Assembly: GCF_014646075.1 (NCBI RefSeq)
Contig: NZ_BMMT01000011.1
Coordinates: 1-64,000, forward strand
Reading direction: 5' to 3'
Origin: Saccharopolyspora thermophila
GTDB taxonomy: Bacteria; Actinomycetota; Actinomycetes; Mycobacteriales; Pseudonocardiaceae
Length of the DNA stretch: 64,000 bases
Shown here: piece by piece, positions 15,309 to 24,370 of the stretch
Layout of the letters: each line of letters opens with the position of its first letter
Numbering within the stretch: position 1 is the stretch's first letter
Position numbers and translations under genes: made by a program
Notes under the pieces: model-generated
Database searches by the model: none
The model's input: only the letters and a program-made list of their open reading frames with translations
Told to the model about the DNA's origin: nothing

Positions 15309-15322
15309 GGAAAGGTGGACGG

Positions 15323-15934
15323 GTGCCGAAGCAGGTCGATCACGAAGCCCGGCGCAACCAGATCGCCGAGGCCCTGATGCGACTGGCCAGCAAGGGTGGC
15401 CTGGAGGCGGTGAACCTCCGCGACGTGGCGGCGGAGGCGGGCGTGTCGATGGGCGCGGTCCAGCACTACTTCAGGTCGAAGGACCAGATGCTCACCTACG
15501 CCATGGAGCACGCGAACAACCGGGCGGCGGCCCGCATCCGGCAGCGCCTGCAGAGCGAACCGGACCGGCCGAGCGTCCGCGTGATCCTCAGAACGCTGAT
15601 GGTGGAAATGCTGGCGCTGTCGGACGACAGCCGCACGGAGTTCCTGACGGCGGTGGCGTTCTTCTTGCGAGCCCTCAACTCACCGGACCTGGCAGCCGAC
15701 TACCGCAAGTCCTGGCCGCAGCTGGAGCAGTGGGTGGCCGACGAGCTCCGCAGGGCCCAGGAGTCCGGGGACCTCCCCCCGGACCGGGACGTCGAGAAGG
15801 AAGCAGCAGCCCTCCTCCTCATCCCGGACGGCCTCTCGGTGGGTCTCCTCCTGGGGCACCGAACCGGAGAACAAGCCCTGGAGGCGATCGACTATCACCT
15901 CGACCGCCTCTTCGGAAAGTCCACGAAGGACTGA
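15323..15934 (+). CDS. TetR-family regulator
   Basis: 203 residues from GTG at 15323 (AAAGGTGGACGG upstream). The N-terminal HTH spans about residues 8-55 (RRNQIAEALMRLASKGGLEAVNLRDVAAEAG, VSMGAVQHYFRSKDQML). The ligand domain has an EMLALSDDSRTEFLTAVAFF helix and resembles BetI/AcrR-type C-termini. It is divergent from the DUF418 gene and preceded by three palindromes, which indicates autoregulation. The ligand is unknown. Confidence 0.9.
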   Translation: MPKQVDHEARRNQIAEALMRLASKGGLEAVNLRDVAAEAGVSMGAVQHYFRSKDQMLTYAMEHANNRAAARIRQRLQSEPDRPSVRVILRTLMVEMLALSDDSRTEFLTAVAFFLRALNSPDLAADYRKSWPQLEQWVADELRRAQESGDLPPDRDVEKEAAALLLIPDGLSVGLLLGHRTGEQALEAIDYHLDRLFGKSTKD

Positions 15935-15962
15935 AGACGCACGAGCCCCGGCCTTTGGACGC

Positions 15963-17354
15963 TCACCAGGCCGGGTATCGGCGGAGCCACTCCTGGTCGG
16001 TCGGTTCGGTGGTGCGCTCAACGAGTACGTCCCGGACGAGGACGTCGATGGTCTCGGTGAACGGGACTGCGGCTTGCAGGTCGGGCGGGATTGTCCGCAC
16101 GCCGCATTCCGCGCCGATCAGCATGCCGGTGATCGCCCCCACGGCGGGCCTGTGCGCGGAGTAGTTCATGGCCAGTAGGAGGGCTTCGCGCACGTAGTCA
16201 CTGGCCATGGCGCAGTAAAGGGCGAGTCCCAGGGCCTCGGCACCGTCGTCGCCGCCGTTGCCGAAGGGCGGTCGGATGCGTTCGCGGTCGGTGGGTGTCC
16301 AGTGGTTTCGGATCATGGCCAGGGCCAGCTCGATCTTGCGGAGCATCCGCTTGTTCCCGCGCCAGCCCTCCAGCTGTTCGCGGGCGGCGGTCAGGCAGTC
16401 GTAGAACGGCACATCACGAATCTGTTGGTGCAGGATCACCGCGAGCGTGCCCGCGGCCAGATAGTCGTCCGCGCTGCTGTGGGTCAGGACCGCGGTCATT
16501 ACCGCGGCTTCGAACGCCGCGGCGGGTTCTGCGACGGATATGGCCACCGCAGCGGCTCGAGCCACCACGTCACTGCCGCGGGCGCGGCCGCACATGTCGT
16601 TGAGCGAGGCTCGTCGGCCGGTGCGTGCGAACTCCTCCAGCGTGGCGACCGTGCCTGGGTTCGGTGCGCCGTCGCGGTACAGGCCCTCGATGCCGACCAG
16701 CCATCCATCCGGTTCGGGCCCGGACGCGTAAGGCCCGCCGCAGTCCTGCCAGCGGCGCCGCTGCCCGTCGCTGGCGGGCTGCGTGTACAGCCACCGCTGG
16801 TAGGCGTGCTGCATCGCCGAGGGCGCGGTGCCGAATTCCTTTTTCGTACGGAAGGCGAGGTATGACCGGATCACCCCTTCGAGGGTGAACGCCAACTGCT
16901 GGCCCACGGCGGACGGCCCGAACGTCGAGCCCTCGGGCAGCACGTACTCGGTGAGCGCCTTGTCACCGCGCAGGTTCAGGTCAGGCGACCAGGGCAGTTC
17001 CACGGTCGCCCCGGAGTCGACGGCGCGGCCGAACGCGTCACCGATCACCGCCCCGAACAACGCGCCCTGGGTTCGTTCGAATGTATCGGGTTCGGGCAGG
17101 TGACGACCGCGATCGGGGTCGCGCCCGTCAATCTCCCGGACGCGGCGGTCGAAATCCATGATCGCGCCCAACGGCGCCTCGATGTCGACGTGGTGCAGGT
17201 TGTAGTCACTGCCCGCGCGCCGCCCCTGCGACCGGAATTTCGCCAGCTTCTTGCTGCGGTCGACCCAGTCATCGTGCCACCGCCCGACCTTGCCGCTGCG
17301 CCGGGAACGCTGGTCCTTCGGCCAGCCCTTCGGCGCGACCCGCTCATCCCTCAT
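15963..17354 (-). CDS. ADP-ribosylglycohydrolase-fold protein with lost catalytic motifs, putative immunity/partner of the upstream toxin
   Basis: 463 residues from ATG at 17354, whose ATGA overlaps the toxin stop. The first about 95 residues are a basic extension. The DraG/ARH fold follows: GALFGAVIGDAFG near residue 97 is the family's first motif, later come LTHSSADDYLAAGTLA and a GAITGMLIGAECGVRTIP end. The metal-binding signatures are missing: where active members have a TDDT-like motif this reads FTLEGVIRSY, and where they have GGDxDT before GAIxG it reads NYSAHRPAVGAITG. It is therefore probably catalytically dead. Position, overlap and the known Tre1-Tri1 precedent (ARH-fold immunity that also blocks its toxin sterically) suggest an immunity or chaperone role; this is inference. 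Confidence 0.75.
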   Translation of the reverse strand: MRDERVAPKGWPKDQRSRRSGKVGRWHDDWVDRSKKLAKFRSQGRRAGSDYNLHHVDIEAPLGAIMDFDRRVREIDGRDPDRGRHLPEPDTFERTQGALFGAVIGDAFGRAVDSGATVELPWSPDLNLRGDKALTEYVLPEGSTFGPSAVGQQLAFTLEGVIRSYLAFRTKKEFGTAPSAMQHAYQRWLYTQPASDGQRRRWQDCGGPYASGPEPDGWLVGIEGLYRDGAPNPGTVATLEEFARTGRRASLNDMCGRARGSDVVARAAAVAISVAEPAAAFEAAVMTAVLTHSSADDYLAAGTLAVILHQQIRDVPFYDCLTAAREQLEGWRGNKRMLRKIELALAMIRNHWTPTDRERIRPPFGNGGDDGAEALGLALYCAMASDYVREALLLAMNYSAHRPAVGAITGMLIGAECGVRTIPPDLQAAVPFTETIDVLVRDVLVERTTEPTDQEWLRRYPAW

Positions 17355-19741
17355 AGCCTCTTGACTCCGTTCCATCTAACGGTCGTGCCGGTCCGTTCAT
17401 CCGTACCGAGGAGGACGTTCTTGCCGAGCCACTGGAGGTCACGAGATTCCCTTGACTCCAGGTCTTTCGGCCGGCCCAGTTCGCTGATCTCCCGCGGAGT
17501 GGGGAACCGATCGCTGCCTTCGAAAAACCGAGCCTCGACGTCGCGAGCATCCTTCAGCGTCTGCTCCCAGGTGATGATCTCCCGTCGAAGTGTGTCGGCA
17601 TCGACACCGGGCTGGTGGAGACCTTGCCGGAGACCGTTCAACTCGTCTTCGGCGCGGGCGATTTCGTTCCGCAGCCGCGGCAGGATGTCCGAGACGGCCT
17701 CCGACTGGCTCGCGAACTCGTAGCCCTGCCGTGCCCAGGCATAACTACCGACGTCGATGTTGGCCAGAAGTTTGATCTCATTGACGCCGGATGCTCGATA
17801 CCAGTTTTCCAGGGTTCCGTTGAACTCCTTCGCGAAGCCAGCGCCCTGGAACTCCGGATTCAGCTCCAGGCGGTTGTGATGTGCCGTGATCCCGTCGTCG
17901 TGCCGTTCGAAGATGCGGTGAATCTCGCCGATATTCCTACCGCTGCTGTCGGTGATGTCGGCGAACACCTGGTACTTGTTGTCGAAGCCGAAGATGTCCT
18001 TCACCGAGACGTTGAGGTTGAGATCGCCGTATTGGCCGTCGAGGGCGTCCCTGAACGCCGCCAGCGCCCGGTCGGCGTCGAAGTGGCCGCCCGGTTCGGG
18101 GAAGAGTTCGTCCAGCCTCGGCCGGTCATCATCACCGGGGCTGGATGGCTCCGCATCGCGTTCGTCAGGATTTTTCGGGTCCTCGTCGTGGTCGGGCTCG
18201 GACGGAGCGTCCTGGTCGGGGCGCGGCGTGTCGTGCTCGTCGTCATGGTGTCCCGGCTCGTGCGTTCCGGGCCCCTGATGGGTGTGGTCAGGGCTTGTCG
18301 GGGTGTGGTCGCCGTGGCCGTCAGCACCGCCTCGATGGTGCGGATCTTTCCACGTGCCTTGATCGGATTCGCTTCTGGACGCCTGCGCCGAATGGTCCCG
18401 GGCCGGCCGGGGGGTGTCGTCGGCATGGGACGCGGTGTGTTGGGTGTCGTGGTGGCTCCAGTCGCTTCCCCTGGGGCCGAACCGGTGGTTGTCGGGTGGG
18501 GCGTGCGGTCCCGACGCGTCGGGCTGGTGTGCCGGGCGGGTGTACGGCTCGTGGTGGGCACCGCGTGAGCTGTCCGGCGTTGTGTGGTTCGGGACGCTGT
18601 GGTCGGTGTGGTTCCAGCCCCTCGGATCGCCCGATGTGGGCGGCGCGCCTTGCGTGTTGGCGTGGTTCGGGGATGGGGCCGACTGGCCAGCGTGGGTGCT
18701 GGTGGTCAGTGGCGGTTGGTGGGCCGGAACGTTGTGCGGTTGCGCTGCGGGCGGCGGGCTCGGCTGCGGGGTTGGCGCGTCGTAGTCCGGGGTCCAGTCC
18801 CAGTCTTCGGCTTTGCGCTTGTCCGGGGTGACGACTTCCTTCACGCCCTCGAAGACCTTGTGCGCCATCGAACCCGCTCGGCCGACAGCGCTGCCTCCGC
18901 CGGTGGCGAGACCGGTGGCGACCTCGGGAGCCAGTTTGCCGAGGGTGGCGAACGGGTCCTTGGTGAAGCTGTCGATGCCCGCGCCGACCATGGCTTTGGT
19001 GGTGCCGATCGGGTCGCTGACGAATGTCTTGGCCGCCGCGATGGTGGTTGACGCCAGCTCACCGATGTTCTTCGCGTACTGGGTGGGGTGGGTCAGGTTG
19101 TACGGGTCGAACGGGCTGATGGCTCGGAGCTGCTGGATCATTTCCAGGCTGCCTTCCAAGCTGCCCTGCCAGAACTCGCCGAACGCCTCGGCGGTGTTCT
19201 GCCACACGTCTTCCACGCCGCTGGCCAGCATGGTCAGCAGGCCGGGTGTCGGCGGTGCCTTCTCGGCTGCTTTGAGCAGGATGCTCGCGGCTTTCGCCGC
19301 GGCTTGCTCAACCTGCTCCTTGGCCGCGTCGAGGGTGGCCTGGGCCTGGTTGCGAGCGGCGGCTGCCGGGTCCTGGAACGGGGTCGAGGCCCCCGATTTC
19401 TCGTGTTGGGCCTGGGCCTGTTCGGTCTGCTTCTCGGCTCTGGCGAGGTCCGCGCAGGCTTTTTCGGCCTGCTGCTGGGCCCATGCCAGCACGTCGCGGT
19501 ACTGGCCCAGGGCTTCGGCGGCTTCGGTGAAGGCGTCGGCGGCGCGGAACCACTTCGGTGGTTCCTGCCGGTAGTAGTCGGCGAAGGCGTCCGCGGTCGC
19601 GCCGCTCCAACCGCCGGTGTTGATCTTCTGGAAGCCCTGGGCGGCGTTCTCGAACGCCGCGCCGAGCTTGGCCATCGTGGTGCGGGTCTCATCGATGGCG
19701 GCCAGGTCGCCGGGGACCTCTTCCTTGGGGTCAGGCGCCAT
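17351..19741 (-). CDS. Large T7SS-type polymorphic toxin with GNAT-like C-terminal domain
   Basis: 796 residues. Residues 1-130 are a WXG100-like helical hairpin (GGWSG at 43-47), followed by coiled coil and a hydrophobic helical region to about 330. Residues about 330-550 are a low-complexity linker rich in Pro, His and Asp. The last about 240 residues are a compact domain: LELNPEFQGAGFAKEFN (QGAG at 632-635), then ANIDVGSYAWARQGYEF, which looks like the acetyl-CoA binding motif A and following strands of the GNAT fold. It ends WNGVKRL. This N-signal/linker/variable-tip design is that of polymorphic toxins exported by type VII secretion. It overlaps the WXG-like gene before it (TGATG) and the ARH-fold gene after it (ATGA). 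The toxic reaction is not proven; an acetyltransferase is the best guess. Confidence 0.75.
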   Translation of the reverse strand: MAPDPKEEVPGDLAAIDETRTTMAKLGAAFENAAQGFQKINTGGWSGATADAFADYYRQEPPKWFRAADAFTEAAEALGQYRDVLAWAQQQAEKACADLARAEKQTEQAQAQHEKSGASTPFQDPAAAARNQAQATLDAAKEQVEQAAAKAASILLKAAEKAPPTPGLLTMLASGVEDVWQNTAEAFGEFWQGSLEGSLEMIQQLRAISPFDPYNLTHPTQYAKNIGELASTTIAAAKTFVSDPIGTTKAMVGAGIDSFTKDPFATLGKLAPEVATGLATGGGSAVGRAGSMAHKVFEGVKEVVTPDKRKAEDWDWTPDYDAPTPQPSPPPAAQPHNVPAHQPPLTTSTHAGQSAPSPNHANTQGAPPTSGDPRGWNHTDHSVPNHTTPDSSRGAHHEPYTRPAHQPDASGPHAPPDNHRFGPRGSDWSHHDTQHTASHADDTPRPARDHSAQASRSESDQGTWKDPHHRGGADGHGDHTPTSPDHTHQGPGTHEPGHHDDEHDTPRPDQDAPSEPDHDEDPKNPDERDAEPSSPGDDDRPRLDELFPEPGGHFDADRALAAFRDALDGQYGDLNLNVSVKDIFGFDNKYQVFADITDSSGRNIGEIHRIFERHDDGITAHHNRLELNPEFQGAGFAKEFNGTLENWYRASGVNEIKLLANIDVGSYAWARQGYEFASQSEAVSDILPRLRNEIARAEDELNGLRQGLHQPGVDADTLRREIITWEQTLKDARDVEARFFEGSDRFPTPREISELGRPKDLESRESRDLQWLGKNVLLGTDERTGTTVRWNGVKRL

Positions 19742-20232
19742 CAGCCCTGCACCTTCGTGTCGGCCCCGGCCTCGTTCAGCAGGTGGGAGATGGCATATTG
19801 CGTGGGACCCTCGGGGGTCATGTCGACCAGGTACTGCTCAAAGGACTTCTGCGGTGCCGCGTCGAGATCGGCTGTGGGGTTGTCCACACCCGCCGCGAGG
19901 ATCTTCTTGAAGGCGCTGACGGCCGCCTCTTCGGCCTTCTGGTAGCCGGTGCGGGTGTCCAACAGCGCCGAGGCCACCGCGTCACCCTCTTCCACCAGGT
20001 ACTTGACCCCGTAGACCCATTTGCCGCAGAACTTCTTCAGCGCCTCGGCCAGCACCGGTGAACCGGCCTCGTCGGCGCTGAGCGTCATCCAGTCCACGCC
20101 GTATCCGTCGTTGGCCATCTTCCGCGCTGGCCACGGCAGTTCGGCCTCCAGGGCGGCGATGGCGTCGTTGACGCCTTTCGACGCCTGCTCCAGCGCCGCC
20201 AGGTCGACGTGGAATCCGTTGTGGTCACCCAC
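19741..20232 (-). CDS. WXG/ESX-like partner protein
   Basis: 163 residues from GTG at 20232, directly after the stop of the SseB-like gene (TAGGTG). It begins GFHVDLAALEQASKGVNDAIAALEAEL, a helical segment typical of ESX-type secretion partners. Further on come YGVDWMTLSADEAG, LAEALKKFCGKWVYGVKYLV and a long helix. Its stop overlaps the toxin start (TGATG). It is probably the co-exported chaperone or heterodimer partner of the toxin N-terminus; no secretion machinery gene lies in this window. Confidence 0.7.
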   Translation of the reverse strand: MGDHNGFHVDLAALEQASKGVNDAIAALEAELPWPARKMANDGYGVDWMTLSADEAGSPVLAEALKKFCGKWVYGVKYLVEEGDAVASALLDTRTGYQKAEEAAVSAFKKILAAGVDNPTADLDAAPQKSFEQYLVDMTPEGPTQYAISHLLNEAGADTKVQG

Positions 20233-20697
20233 CTAGAGCCTTCCTCCCCAAGCACGCATGACGGGTCGGTCGTAGGGCGAGACCTCGGCCACCGGGCGGG
20301 CCGGGTGGTCGCTGTCGATCGCGGTCGGTGCGATGCCGCTCAGTGCGGGCAGGGCCACGGTGTGTTCCTGCGCCGGATCCAGCAGCAGGCTGGTGCCGCG
20401 GGGCATGCCGAGCAGGTAGGTGTCCAGCAGGCGGGCGCCGGTCAGCTGCAGGTACTCGACCTCGCCCGTCTCGCCGCGGCGCGACCGGTAGTCGGCCAGG
20501 AACCGCAGGTCGGAGAACACCGGCAGCCACGGCACACCGTCCACCTGCACCACCGGCACGGTCGGCGGTTCGGTCGTGCACTCCAGGTACACGCCCGCGC
20601 TGCGGAACGTCGCGACCAGATCCTCCGGGCGTTCCAGCGTGCGGCGGAACCGCAACGCCTCCCGGACGATCGGTGGCTCATCCCACACGGGCTGCAT
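20233..20697 (-). CDS. SseB-like protein
   Basis: 154 residues from ATG at 20697 with GGGGGAG upstream. It shows the SseB N-terminal pattern: VPVVQVDGVPWLPVFSDLRFLADY, then GARLLDTYLLGMPRGTSLLLDPAQEHTVALP. Members often sit at the head of T7SS substrate operons in actinomycetes, where their role is unknown, perhaps as a chaperone. First gene of the four-gene toxin operon; no gap to the next gene. Confidence 0.8.
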   Translation of the reverse strand: MQPVWDEPPIVREALRFRRTLERPEDLVATFRSAGVYLECTTEPPTVPVVQVDGVPWLPVFSDLRFLADYRSRRGETGEVEYLQLTGARLLDTYLLGMPRGTSLLLDPAQEHTVALPALSGIAPTAIDSDHPARPVAEVSPYDRPVMRAWGGRL

Positions 20698-20820
20698 GAC
20701 TCCCCCAGGTGTTCATGCGATCACAGCAGGTGGAGACGTTAGCCGATCCGCAGTCGCGGACAGGGGCGATGACACGTGGTGTGGACCATAGAAGGCATTG
20801 GGCCATCCGGCGGTACGTGA

Positions 20821-21441
20821 TCAGACCTCGACCTCGGCGTGGCCCAGGCCGCCCAGTTCGACCTCCGCCACGCCGCCGGTGGTCTCCGCCAGCCACGTCT
20901 CGAAGGCCGCCACCTCCTGATCTGGGACGGCCACGTGGAAGCGGACCGACTCCGCGTACTCGGTGTCGGTCACCTGGTAGCCGGCCGAACGCAGCTCGTT
21001 GTCCAGTCTGCCGGCCAGCAGATAGTCCACTGTGGTCATCACGGTCCGCACCGGGCGGCGCTCGACCAGGCCGACGTGCTCCAGCGCCGCGGACACCGCT
21101 CCGCTGTAGGCGCGCACCAGCCCGCCGGCGCCGAGCAGAACCCCGCCGAAGTACCTGGTCACCACCGTCACCACGTTGGTGACCTCGTTGCGGCGCAGCA
21201 CCTCCAGCATCGGGATGCCCGCGGTGCCCGCCGGCTCCCCGTCATCGCTGGACTTCTGGATCTCCCCGTTGTCACCGAGGACGAACGCCGAGCAGTGGTG
21301 CCGCGCATCGTGGTGCAGCCGCCGGCGCCGCTGGATGAACTCCCGCGCCTCGTCCTCGTTGGTCACCCGGGCCAGCGCGCACAGGAAGCGGGACTTCTTC
21401 ACCTCCAGCTCGTGCTCGCCCGACTGCTTGATCGTGCGCAT
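20821..21441 (-). CDS. YigZ/IMPACT family protein
   Basis: 206 residues from ATG at 21441 (MRTIKQSGEHELEVKKSRF). Signatures of the UPF0029/IMPACT domain are clear: RLHHDARHHCSAFVLGDNGEIQKSSDDGEPAGTAG in the first half and TRYFGGVLLGAGGLVRAYS after it; a second ferredoxin-like DUF1949 domain follows. Bacterial members are conserved but of uncertain function, perhaps linked to stress or ribosome. The frame is open further upstream but without support. Single gene. Confidence 0.9.
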   Translation of the reverse strand: MRTIKQSGEHELEVKKSRFLCALARVTNEDEAREFIQRRRRLHHDARHHCSAFVLGDNGEIQKSSDDGEPAGTAGIPMLEVLRRNEVTNVVTVVTRYFGGVLLGAGGLVRAYSGAVSAALEHVGLVERRPVRTVMTTVDYLLAGRLDNELRSAGYQVTDTEYAESVRFHVAVPDQEVAAFETWLAETTGGVAEVELGGLGHAEVEV

Positions 21442-21582
21442 CCGACCCCCTCGTGCCCGTGACGCCCGCCACTGCCGTGCTGCTCCTCCCAATCCTCCCA
21501 TCGCGGCGGGTCAGCGAGGTGGTGCGGGCACAACCCGGAGGCGATTTCCGTTGTCGGGGCGCGGGCACGTAACGTCCCCCTC

Positions 21583-21780
21583 ATGGAGCAGTCACCGAGT
21601 CCGTTCGAACCAGGTGTGCGGGTCCGCGCCACGTTCGGCCGGTTCCGCGATCAGGTCGGCACGGTGGTGGAGACCGCCACCGCTCTGCCCGAGGTCTTCG
21701 ACGGCCCCGTGCTGTGGGTGCGCTTCGACGGCGACGAGGAACCGGGCCTGGTGGCCGGACAGTTCCTCGAGGCCGCCTGA
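21583..21780 (+). CDS. Small hypothetical protein with a KOW-like fold
   Basis: 65 residues (FEPGVRVRATFGRFRDQVGTVVETATAL...). The pattern GxRVRxxxGxFxxxxGTVxE resembles an SH3/KOW-like barrel. ATG at 21583. It ends six bases before the convergent MetE-like gene. Probably expressed, function unknown. Confidence 0.55.
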   Translation: MEQSPSPFEPGVRVRATFGRFRDQVGTVVETATALPEVFDGPVLWVRFDGDEEPGLVAGQFLEAA

Positions 21781-21785
21781 CGAGC

Positions 21786-22907
21786 TCAGCCCCAGACCTC
21801 GGCCGCGGTCTCCACGACGAGCCGCAGCTTGGCCACCTGCTCCTCGTGGGTGAGGGCGTTGCCGTCCTTGGTGGAGGCGAAACCGCACTGCGGCGACAGG
21901 CACAGCTGGTCCAGGTCGACGTACCTGCTGGCCTCGTCGATCCGGCGCTTGAGCTCGTCCTTCGACTCCAGCTCGCCGCGCTTGGTGGTGACCAGGCCGA
22001 GCACCACGGCCTTGCCCTTCGGCACGAACCGCAGCGGCGCGAAGGAACCGGACCGCTCGTCGTCGAACTCCAGGAAGAACCCGTCCACCTCCAGCTCGTT
22101 GAACAGCGCCTCGGCGACGAAGTCGTAGCCGCCCTCGGCCACCCACGACGAGCGGAAGTTGCCCCGGCACAGGTGCGTGGTCACCGACAGCGTGTCCGGA
22201 CGGTCCCGCAGCGAGTCGTTGATCAGGCGGATGGTCTGCAGGTGGGCGTGCTCGGCGTCGTCACCGCGCGCGGCCAGCTGCGCCCGCTGCTTCGGGTCGT
22301 TCAGGAAGGCCAGGCTGGTGTCGTCCAGCTGGAGGTAGTGGCAGCCCAGGTCGGCCAGCGCGCGCACCTCCGCGCGGTACGCCGCGGCCAGATCGGCGCG
22401 GAACTCCGCCAGGTCCGGGTAGGCGGTCTGGTCGATCGCGGCCCGGCCGCAGCGGTGGTACAGCATGCCCGGCGACGGGATGGTCAGCTTCGGCGTGGCG
22501 GTGGTCACCCGCTCGGCCAGCGCGGTGAAGGCGTCGGCGAAGATCGGGTGGCGCAACCCGATCTTGCCGTCGACCCGCAGGGCGGGGGTGACGAACTCGA
22601 GGTCGCCCTGCTCGTTGTGGAACCGCACCGTGAGGTCGGCGTTTTCGACCTTGGTCACGCCGTCGAGCTGGTAGAGGAAGTCCATGTGCCAGGAGCTGCG
22701 GCGGAACTCCCCGTCGGTGGCGCTGGCCAGACCCACCTCCTCCTGCATGGCCACGACCTCGGTGATCGCCTCGTCCTCGATGCGGCGCAGTTCGGCGTCG
22801 TCGATGCGGCCCGCGGCGTGCTCGTCGCGGGCGTCCAGGAGGTGCTGCGGGCGCAGCAGGCTGCCGACGTGGTCGGCGCGGAACGGCGGTGACACGCGTG
22901 GACTCAT
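21786..22907 (-). CDS. Cobalamin-independent methionine synthase-like methyltransferase (MetE C-terminal type)
   Basis: 373 residues, about the size of the MetE catalytic barrel alone, without the N-terminal domain. Zinc ligands are visible: TTHLCRGN (His-x-Cys), EFDDERSGSF (Glu) and SPQCGFAST (Cys). The family transfers a methyl group from methyltetrahydrofolates or other donors to homocysteine or similar thiols; short versions such as this may use a corrinoid protein or another donor. Begins FRADHVGSLLRP. Monocistronic, divergent from the FAD monooxygenase gene. Confidence 0.88.
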   Translation of the reverse strand: MSPRVSPPFRADHVGSLLRPQHLLDARDEHAAGRIDDAELRRIEDEAITEVVAMQEEVGLASATDGEFRRSSWHMDFLYQLDGVTKVENADLTVRFHNEQGDLEFVTPALRVDGKIGLRHPIFADAFTALAERVTTATPKLTIPSPGMLYHRCGRAAIDQTAYPDLAEFRADLAAAYRAEVRALADLGCHYLQLDDTSLAFLNDPKQRAQLAARGDDAEHAHLQTIRLINDSLRDRPDTLSVTTHLCRGNFRSSWVAEGGYDFVAEALFNELEVDGFFLEFDDERSGSFAPLRFVPKGKAVVLGLVTTKRGELESKDELKRRIDEASRYVDLDQLCLSPQCGFASTKDGNALTHEEQVAKLRLVVETAAEVWG

Positions 22908-23077
22908 GGTCGCAACATAGTTTGCGATTGCGATGATTCCCAGTCATCCGTTCACCCATCGTGGCGGTTCCGAACGGCGGCGTGCTCACCGCGTGTGACC
23001 AAGGACAAATCCGAACATCCGGTCGAGTGGATAAAATTGCGCGGGAGAAGGGGCGTCGGGGTTGACGGATGGAGACG

Positions 23078-24232
23078 ATGCGGGTTCTCGTGATCGGAGC
23101 TGGAATCGGGGGACTCGCCATCGCCAACGGGCTGGTCGACAAGGGCCACCAGGTCCAGGTCTACGAGCACGCGGACGCGTTGCGCACCACCGGCGCCGGT
23201 ATCACGGTGTGGAGCAACGGCACCGCCGCGCTGCGCGAACTCGGTATCGACATCGAACCGTCCGGTCGGCAGCTGCGCAGCCTGCGCGCTCTCACCGACA
23301 CCGGCCGCCTGCTGTGGGAAGCCGATCTCGGTGAGGTCACCGAGCGCCTCGGAGCACCGACCGTGCAGATCCCGCGCCGCACCCTGATCGCCGAGCTGGC
23401 CGCCGCGCTGCCCGCCGACGTGCTGCACTTCGGCCGCCAGTGCGTCGGCGTCACCGAGCACCCCGACCACGTCGTCGCGGAGTTCGCCGACGGCAGCTCC
23501 ACGACCGGCGACCTGGTGATCGGCGCCGACGGCCAGCGGTCGGTGGTGCGTCGCGACGTGGTGGGCGGGCGTCCGGCCAGGCCGACCGGCTGGGCCAGCT
23601 GGCAGGGCCTGACGATGAGCGACCTACCTGTCGCGCAGGGCCACCAGACGCTCAACATCGCTGGCCGCGCCGCGCACTGCGGGTTGATCCCAACCGGCGG
23701 CGGGCTGCTGCACTGGTGGTTCGACCTGCCGTGGAAGGCGGGTGACCCGGTGCTGTCGGTCGCGGAGCTGCGGCGGGTGTTCCGCGGGTGGCCGGAGCCG
23801 GTGGAGGCGCTGCTGGCCTCGGTCACCGACGACGACCTCGGCTTCTTCCCGCACATCCGGCACAGGGTGCCGCGGGTGTGGGGCGGCCCGCGCAGCACGC
23901 TGCTGGGCGACGCGGTGCATGCGATGCCGCCCGCGGTGGCGCAGGCCGCCAACCAGACGCTGGAGGACGCCTGGCTGCTCACCCAGTACCTGTCCGATGT
24001 GGACGGAAATCCGGAGCCGCTGCTGCGGGCCTATGAGCGGGAACGCCGCCCCCGCGCCCTCAAGGTGTCGCGCACGGCGGCGCTGACCTCGGCGCAGCGC
24101 AGCACCCCGTTGCAGCGCCTGGCGAAGTTCCCCCGCTGGCTGGCGACCCGCAGCCAGGTGATGTCGCTGCGCTCCGGCAGCAATGTCCTGCGCTGCCTCA
24201 CCACCTCGCGCCCCACGGTCGGCGTCACCTGA
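23078..24232 (+). CDS. FAD-dependent monooxygenase
   Basis: 384 residues from ATG at 23078 (GGAG four bases upstream; an ATG nine bases earlier is the alternative). Class A flavin hydroxylase layout: dinucleotide motif VIGAGIGGLAIANGL at the start, DG motif GADGQRSVVRRD near residue 155, and GDAVHAMPPAVAQAANQTLEDA near residue 290. The substrate is unknown; such enzymes hydroxylate aromatic compounds or tailor antibiotics. No obvious pathway neighbours. Convergent with the lipoprotein gene at 24371. Confidence 0.9.
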   Translation: MRVLVIGAGIGGLAIANGLVDKGHQVQVYEHADALRTTGAGITVWSNGTAALRELGIDIEPSGRQLRSLRALTDTGRLLWEADLGEVTERLGAPTVQIPRRTLIAELAAALPADVLHFGRQCVGVTEHPDHVVAEFADGSSTTGDLVIGADGQRSVVRRDVVGGRPARPTGWASWQGLTMSDLPVAQGHQTLNIAGRAAHCGLIPTGGGLLHWWFDLPWKAGDPVLSVAELRRVFRGWPEPVEALLASVTDDDLGFFPHIRHRVPRVWGGPRSTLLGDAVHAMPPAVAQAANQTLEDAWLLTQYLSDVDGNPEPLLRAYERERRPRALKVSRTAALTSAQRSTPLQRLAKFPRWLATRSQVMSLRSGSNVLRCLTTSRPTVGVT

Positions 24233-24370
24233 CCCACCACGTCGAACCCCGCCGCGGCCGTTGGTGTCCGGCTTGTCCGACAGGCGAACCCGCCCGCCGG
24301 GAGTGCGGCGGGGGCCATCGTCGCGTACCCCCGGCATGGGCGATTTCCTGGGGGTTCCCCCCAGATTCAG

